The position numbers and the translations under genes were made by a program. Shown here in pieces: positions 60,155-64,000 of a DNA stretch of 64,000 bases. This DNA is from Eutypa lata. Taxonomy: Eukaryota; Ascomycota; Sordariomycetes; Xylariales; Diatrypaceae. The DNA is taken from contig JAKULF010000003.1 in assembly GCA_022661535.1 (NCBI GenBank), forward strand, positions 2,914,001-2,978,000. The letters run 5' to 3'. The stretch's first letter is position 1. Every line of letters starts with the position of its first letter. The notes beneath the pieces were generated by a model, which was given only the letters and a program-made list of their open reading frames with translations, did no database searches and was not told where the DNA came from.

Positions 60155-61780
60155 ATGGCTTCCACTAATGGGAAGCCTGCGCTTAAGCTCAACACAAACC
60201 AGAATATGCCCCCGCCTCCTACCACAGCAGCTACGCCTGCTTCGGAGAACCCGAGACCTATCTTGAAACTAAACACCTCGTCGCGACAGCCTTCCTTCAG
60301 TGGCGATGCCGTTCCTACTCCATCGGGAGAGAAAAAGATGATTAGGATAAAGGTATCCAGTCAACCTAGCACTCCAGCTGCTACGCCTACAACCAAACCG
60401 CCCTCTAGTGTTACCAAAACCAAGGCCGGCAGATCCTCCAAACCCACCGCGAAACTCATTGAATCCAAAAAGCGTGGCTATGAAAGCGACGAGGATCGTC
60501 CTATGGCCGCTGTCCGCATGGAATCTGGCCGTCCGAATAAAATGATCAAGATCAGACCATCCGCCAAACCTGGACCTGTCACCCCCGGCGGAGCTGCCTC
60601 TGTCAGTTCTATCAAGTTCAAGCCGAGGGGAGAACCTGTTGATCACAATCCTGGCGATGCCTATGATTCCGAGGCAAGTGATAAGGAAACCGACCCAACG
60701 CGCGAACAAGCCTTCATCTTGCGCGTTTTCCCTGGCGCTCCAGTGGAATACTTGAAGCGTGCCTTGGCTGAAGGCTTGATTGGACTCCCCAAACAAAATG
60801 GTGGTGCGGACTTTAATGTTCAATTTGTCGATGGGAAAGAGCGTCGGGCTATGGTTACTATCAACGGCATCCACTATGCCGCTGTTCTCGTCTCCCTACC
60901 AACTATTACCGAAGCTATGAAGACTTGGGATCGCAAGGCGATGATGAAAAACTCCGATGTTGTTGAGATGCTCATGTGCTTTGCTGAAGTTCGAAACGAG
61001 ATGGAGGCCAAAACTGTTCCGCTCCCATCCATGGTCATGAAGAACGAACACAAGTGGCCACATGGCCTAACACCACCCATGCACGATGCTGCTAACCGCA
61101 GGTTCAGAAAGACTATTTCAGAGAAACAATGGCAGAGCACAGCAGCGCAAGTTAAGAAGTTGATGGATGATGATTTAGCTGCCTTGCAATCTTCAACGGA
61201 GTGGATTGATCAGGAAGATGGAGATGGAGATGGTGACTACGACGACGACGAGGATGCTGAAGGTGAAATGCAAGACGACGGCTACTTCCCGCAACAGCCA
61301 GATATCTCTAATGAGGATATGGATGCGGAAGGGGAGGAAGAAGACGATCTAGACATGTTGGCTGCCATGGAAGCCGACCTCGAACACGATGCTGAGATGA
61401 ACGAGGAAGAACTCGAAACCGGTACACCTGCTACCCAAATGGAGGCTCCTACGCCCATGACCGTAGACGCTACTACGCCGGCCCCTGGGCAGGAAGAGCC
61501 CGTGTCTGAGGAAGATGAGGATGAGGATGAGGATGAAGACGGAGACATCTCAGAGGAGGACGAGGAGGAGGTAGATGAAGAAAGTCGGGCAGCCGAGGTG
61601 CAACGCAAGGGCAGACTTGAGGATCTTCACAAATACGAGTCTCAACTCCAAGAGAGCCTTAGAAATTTAACGAACACGAACAATCCCATCCTCAAGAAAC
61701 GACTCTTGGGCAGCATTGACAGTCTCAAAAAGGAGGTTGCTGTCAAGAAAGCAGCTCTTGGTATAATAGAGGAGGATTGA
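60155..61780 (+). CDS. TAF7: TFIID subunit TAF7 (TAFII55 domain)
   Basis: General transcription factor TFIID subunit that in the known complex contacts TAF1. A single intronless frame of 541 residues. Residues 1-180 are Pro/Thr/Ser- and Lys-rich linker with repeated LKLNT and IKIRP motifs. The TAFII55 domain spans about 182-325: EQAFILRVF, RALAEGLIG, the central VDGKERRAMVTINGIHYAAVLVSLPTITE region, MKTWDRKAMMKNSDVVEML, then the conserved YxWPHGLTPPM-type motif (here HKWPHGLTPPM) and FRKTISEKQW. The C-terminal half is very acidic (Asp/Glu runs about 355-490), followed by a coiled-coil-prone end (LHKYESQLQESLRNL). Longer than yeast TAF7 mainly through linkers is not claimed; length is within the fungal range. 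Confidence 0.95.
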   Translation: MASTNGKPALKLNTNQNMPPPPTTAATPASENPRPILKLNTSSRQPSFSGDAVPTPSGEKKMIRIKVSSQPSTPAATPTTKPPSSVTKTKAGRSSKPTAKLIESKKRGYESDEDRPMAAVRMESGRPNKMIKIRPSAKPGPVTPGGAASVSSIKFKPRGEPVDHNPGDAYDSEASDKETDPTREQAFILRVFPGAPVEYLKRALAEGLIGLPKQNGGADFNVQFVDGKERRAMVTINGIHYAAVLVSLPTITEAMKTWDRKAMMKNSDVVEMLMCFAEVRNEMEAKTVPLPSMVMKNEHKWPHGLTPPMHDAANRRFRKTISEKQWQSTAAQVKKLMDDDLAALQSSTEWIDQEDGDGDGDYDDDEDAEGEMQDDGYFPQQPDISNEDMDAEGEEEDDLDMLAAMEADLEHDAEMNEEELETGTPATQMEAPTPMTVDATTPAPGQEEPVSEEDEDEDEDEDGDISEEDEEEVDEESRAAEVQRKGRLEDLHKYESQLQESLRNLTNTNNPILKKRLLGSIDSLKKEVAVKKAALGIIEED

Positions 61781-62827
61781 GAGTCAAATCTTCCCAAGCG
61801 GCTTCAATGCTAGAACACTACGAAATGCTTTTACGCTTAGCCGAGTCGCTGGCCTGAAACACGGCTATGGAGCGATGAACGGTCAACCCTAAGCTTGGGA
61901 GACACAACATCTTCAGGTTATACTGAATCAGGATTCAGAGTTATGCAAGGGAAACCAGGACTCCTCGGTGAAGGACTCGAGATGCCGATAAAAAACCGGT
62001 AGCAGCTCAAGCTCATGTCCGGTTGAAGCTATTCATTGGAAACCTAACTACAGATGTAGTTGTTCCCGGCGTGATATATAGGGTTAGACACCCAGCAGCT
62101 CAATCAGGCCCTCATATGAAATCGAAGACGACTTCGAATTGCTCTGAGAGTTTGGCAGCTTGCAGCTGCTAAGTCGAGTAGACAACTATCAACAAAACAT
62201 GTACAGGAGACCCCCCTAACTGGTGTCAGTACCGCATAGAAACGGCTTGTTCTTGGATTGGAACGGGAGCTGGGGGGAAATCTATTACACAGGGGGCACG
62301 GAAGGATACCCAGAAATTCGCGTGCTAGTTTAGGTACCTATGCGAATCGAGCGTTGATTTTTTAAATATACATTGTGAAAGCGTTTCCCACAATGTTAGT
62401 GATAAATTTTCTCGACGTCCTTGCGTTGATAGACAGACGTACGTGTAATTACGTTGGTCATTGGCTCAATACCTCTGCGTAGTATGTAGCATTTCCTTTT
62501 TATTGTGTTAGGTACATTTTCCCCGACATCTTATAGTACAAAGGTAGCAGCGTGGTGGAATGCCCCTATTTCGGGGACCGATCTCTAGAGCCCTTCACCT
62601 CTTCTGCCTCTATGCATAGCGTACATGGTATAGACTAAGTTCCAGGCTCCCACAGCCGTACCAGGTCCAGAGTCTACATAGGGACGCAACCGATTGTATA
62701 TATGTATGTACACACGGCCACCATAACCATAACCCCTCTTCCAAGCAAGTAAGCAAGCCAGCCAGAGTATAGATATGCACACACACACGCATATACATAT
62801 ACATATAACTGTAGACGACCTATCACC
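61781..62827. other. Convergent 3' region between TAF7 and mL54 genes
   Basis: About 1 kb with no recognisable gene. An AC/ATATAC microsatellite lies at 62776-62808. It should hold both 3' UTRs. Confidence 0.55.
62776..62808. repeat. AC/ATATAC microsatellite
   Basis: An ACACACACAC run passes into three ATATAC units, just outside the 3' end of the mL54 gene. Confidence 0.8.
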
Positions 62828-63663
62828 TCACATACTCTTAAGGTAATTGCTTTCCTTGATACTGGCCTTCCGCTCGCGCCGCATCGCGCGCCGGAGCTCC
62901 TCGCGCGCCGCCGCCGCCGCCACCGCCCCCTCGGCCGTCCCGTCCTCGTTCCCGGGCAGATTGACGCTCTGGTGCGGCAGCGGGATCTTGGGCGCCAGCG
63001 CCTCGATGTTGCCCTCGGCCAGCAGCTGCGCCTCCAGCGTCCGCTGCCGCTTCGCTGCTAGCTTTCGTTGTTTCTTCGACTTGGCTATTTTTGGGGGGTT
63101 TTCAGGTTAGCGGTTAGGTTTCTTATTCTCCATCCCTTCCCCTCTTCTCTTCTCTTCTCTTATTTCCTCTTATAACGAGAATAAAGAAAGAAAGAAGGGG
63201 GGGGAGAAAGGAAGAACTCACAGAACTCGTCCCCAGCATCATCCGCGGCCTCCTCGTCCGCCCTCTTCTGCACGTCCATGCACCGCCAGAGCCAGGACGG
63301 GTAGGCGTTGTCGGCCAGCGCGACGGGGTCCGTCCGGTTCTTGAAGTAGTTCAGGCCCATCAGGACGGTGCCCTCGGTGCAAGACGACAACTGAGTTGCC
63401 CCCGCCGCCGCTGCCGCATTGCTATCTGCTGTCGGTGGTGATGTTGCTAGCGGGGTGCTGAGCGTGGGAGGATCGCTGCTGTCGGGTGGAGAGGGAGCCG
63501 GCGACGAAGATCGCGCCCGGGTCGTCTGGGAGAACGGTCTAGTAGTAGTAATTGTAAGACGGACAGCGGTGGTCGTCGTCGTGCGGATTGTTGGTTGCAA
63601 GATCGAGGGAGATTCGCGGGCGATGAGCGCCGACGCCCGGTATAGACACCGCCGGCAGATCAT
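62828..63663 (-). CDS. MRPL37: Mitochondrial large ribosomal subunit protein mL54 (MRPL37 family)
   Basis: Component of the mitochondrial 54S ribosomal subunit. Exons 63663-63222 and 63084-62828 give 232 residues. The N-terminus MICRRCLYRASALIARES and the following Arg/Thr/Ser-rich stretch (to about 55) is a typical mitochondrial targeting sequence; a variable Ser/Pro/Ala linker follows. The mL54 core is SSCTEGTVLMGLNYFKNRTDPVALADNAYPSWLW, read here as SCTEGTVLMG, LNYFKNRTDP and EYPxWLW-like AYPSWLW. The second exon is basic and helical (SKSKKQRKLAAKRQR), with LAPKIPLPHQSVNLP and a final REELRRAMRRERK. The ATG at 63663 is chosen for the targeting peptide; the frame stays open upstream. Confidence 0.9.
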
Positions 63664-64000
63664 GGCTGGCTGTCTGTGGTATCTTATCTTGTTTGCTAAG
63701 AGGTGCGTGCAATTGGGCTGAGAAACTTCTTGCTCTACTTTGGCTCTTTGATATAGAATTTTGGTGTTGAAGCTCTCTTCTACAATAGCTATCTTCACTT
63801 TGTCGAAGGCGCTAGTCAACGCACGCAGGCCTCGAAATTTTGTTTAATTGGCAGCGGGCGGGACCCGGTCGGACTTTTTTGGGCGCAAAATACCGATGCT
63901 CGCCCGCGCTACTTATACCCTAGGAAAGCCATGGTAGCTAACTCGGGTAGAGAGCACTACTGTACGTACTTAGGTGTAATACTAAGTATAAGTGAAGCAT
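63664..64000. promoter_or_regulatory. Upstream region of mL54 gene to window edge
   Basis: About 340 bases that should carry the mL54 promoter and leader. No second gene is seen before the right edge. Confidence 0.45.

Overview
The window is nuclear DNA of a filamentous ascomycete (Pezizomycotina, most likely Sordariomycetes). The genes carry several short GT-AG introns of about 50-230 nt. The gene set is fungal: RIM15-type kinase, fungal seven-helix receptor, GH15 trehalase/glucoamylase-like enzyme, NACHT-ankyrin NLR-like protein, TFIID subunits and a mitoribosomal protein. Intergenic DNA is long, AT-leaning and full of degenerate TACCTACC/GGTAGGTA motifs. A placement near Xylariales is only a guess from that texture. 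No rRNA, tRNA, CRISPR or intact transposon was recognised.

Layout. 1-2.6 kb: a secreted type-B carboxylesterase (+), cut by the left edge. 3.2-14.0 kb: three housekeeping or signalling genes on the minus strand: ribulose-phosphate 3-epimerase, eIF3 subunit d and a 1892-residue RIM15-like PAS/kinase/receiver protein. 14.0-33.2 kb: about 19 kb holding only one recognisable gene, a five-exon bZIP factor at 21.5-23.1 kb; the rest is gene-poor DNA with a pair of adjacent hairpins at 23.74-23.84 kb. 33.2-41.4 kb: a seven-helix receptor (+), a GH5 glycosidase (+, intronless, GC-rich) and an 11-exon GH15 enzyme (-) that contains a 13-nt microexon. 44.2-57.7 kb: an F-box/propeller protein ending in a CaaX box (+), an SNF2-family ATPase (-), and, divergent from it, a NACHT/zinc-finger/ankyrin NLR-like gene (+). 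58.3-63.7 kb: TAF3-like (-) and TAF7 (+), two TFIID subunits head to head, then mitochondrial ribosomal protein mL54 (-).

The right part (TAF3, TAF7, mL54) and the left part (RPE1, eIF3d, RIM15) look like conserved core chromosome. The middle (bZIP in a desert, GH5, GH15, NLR, SNF2) is more accessory in flavour. All exon-intron models were assembled by hand from splice sites and reading-frame continuity. Every multi-exon model closes in frame. The only unresolved junction is between the first two exons of the SNF2 gene.
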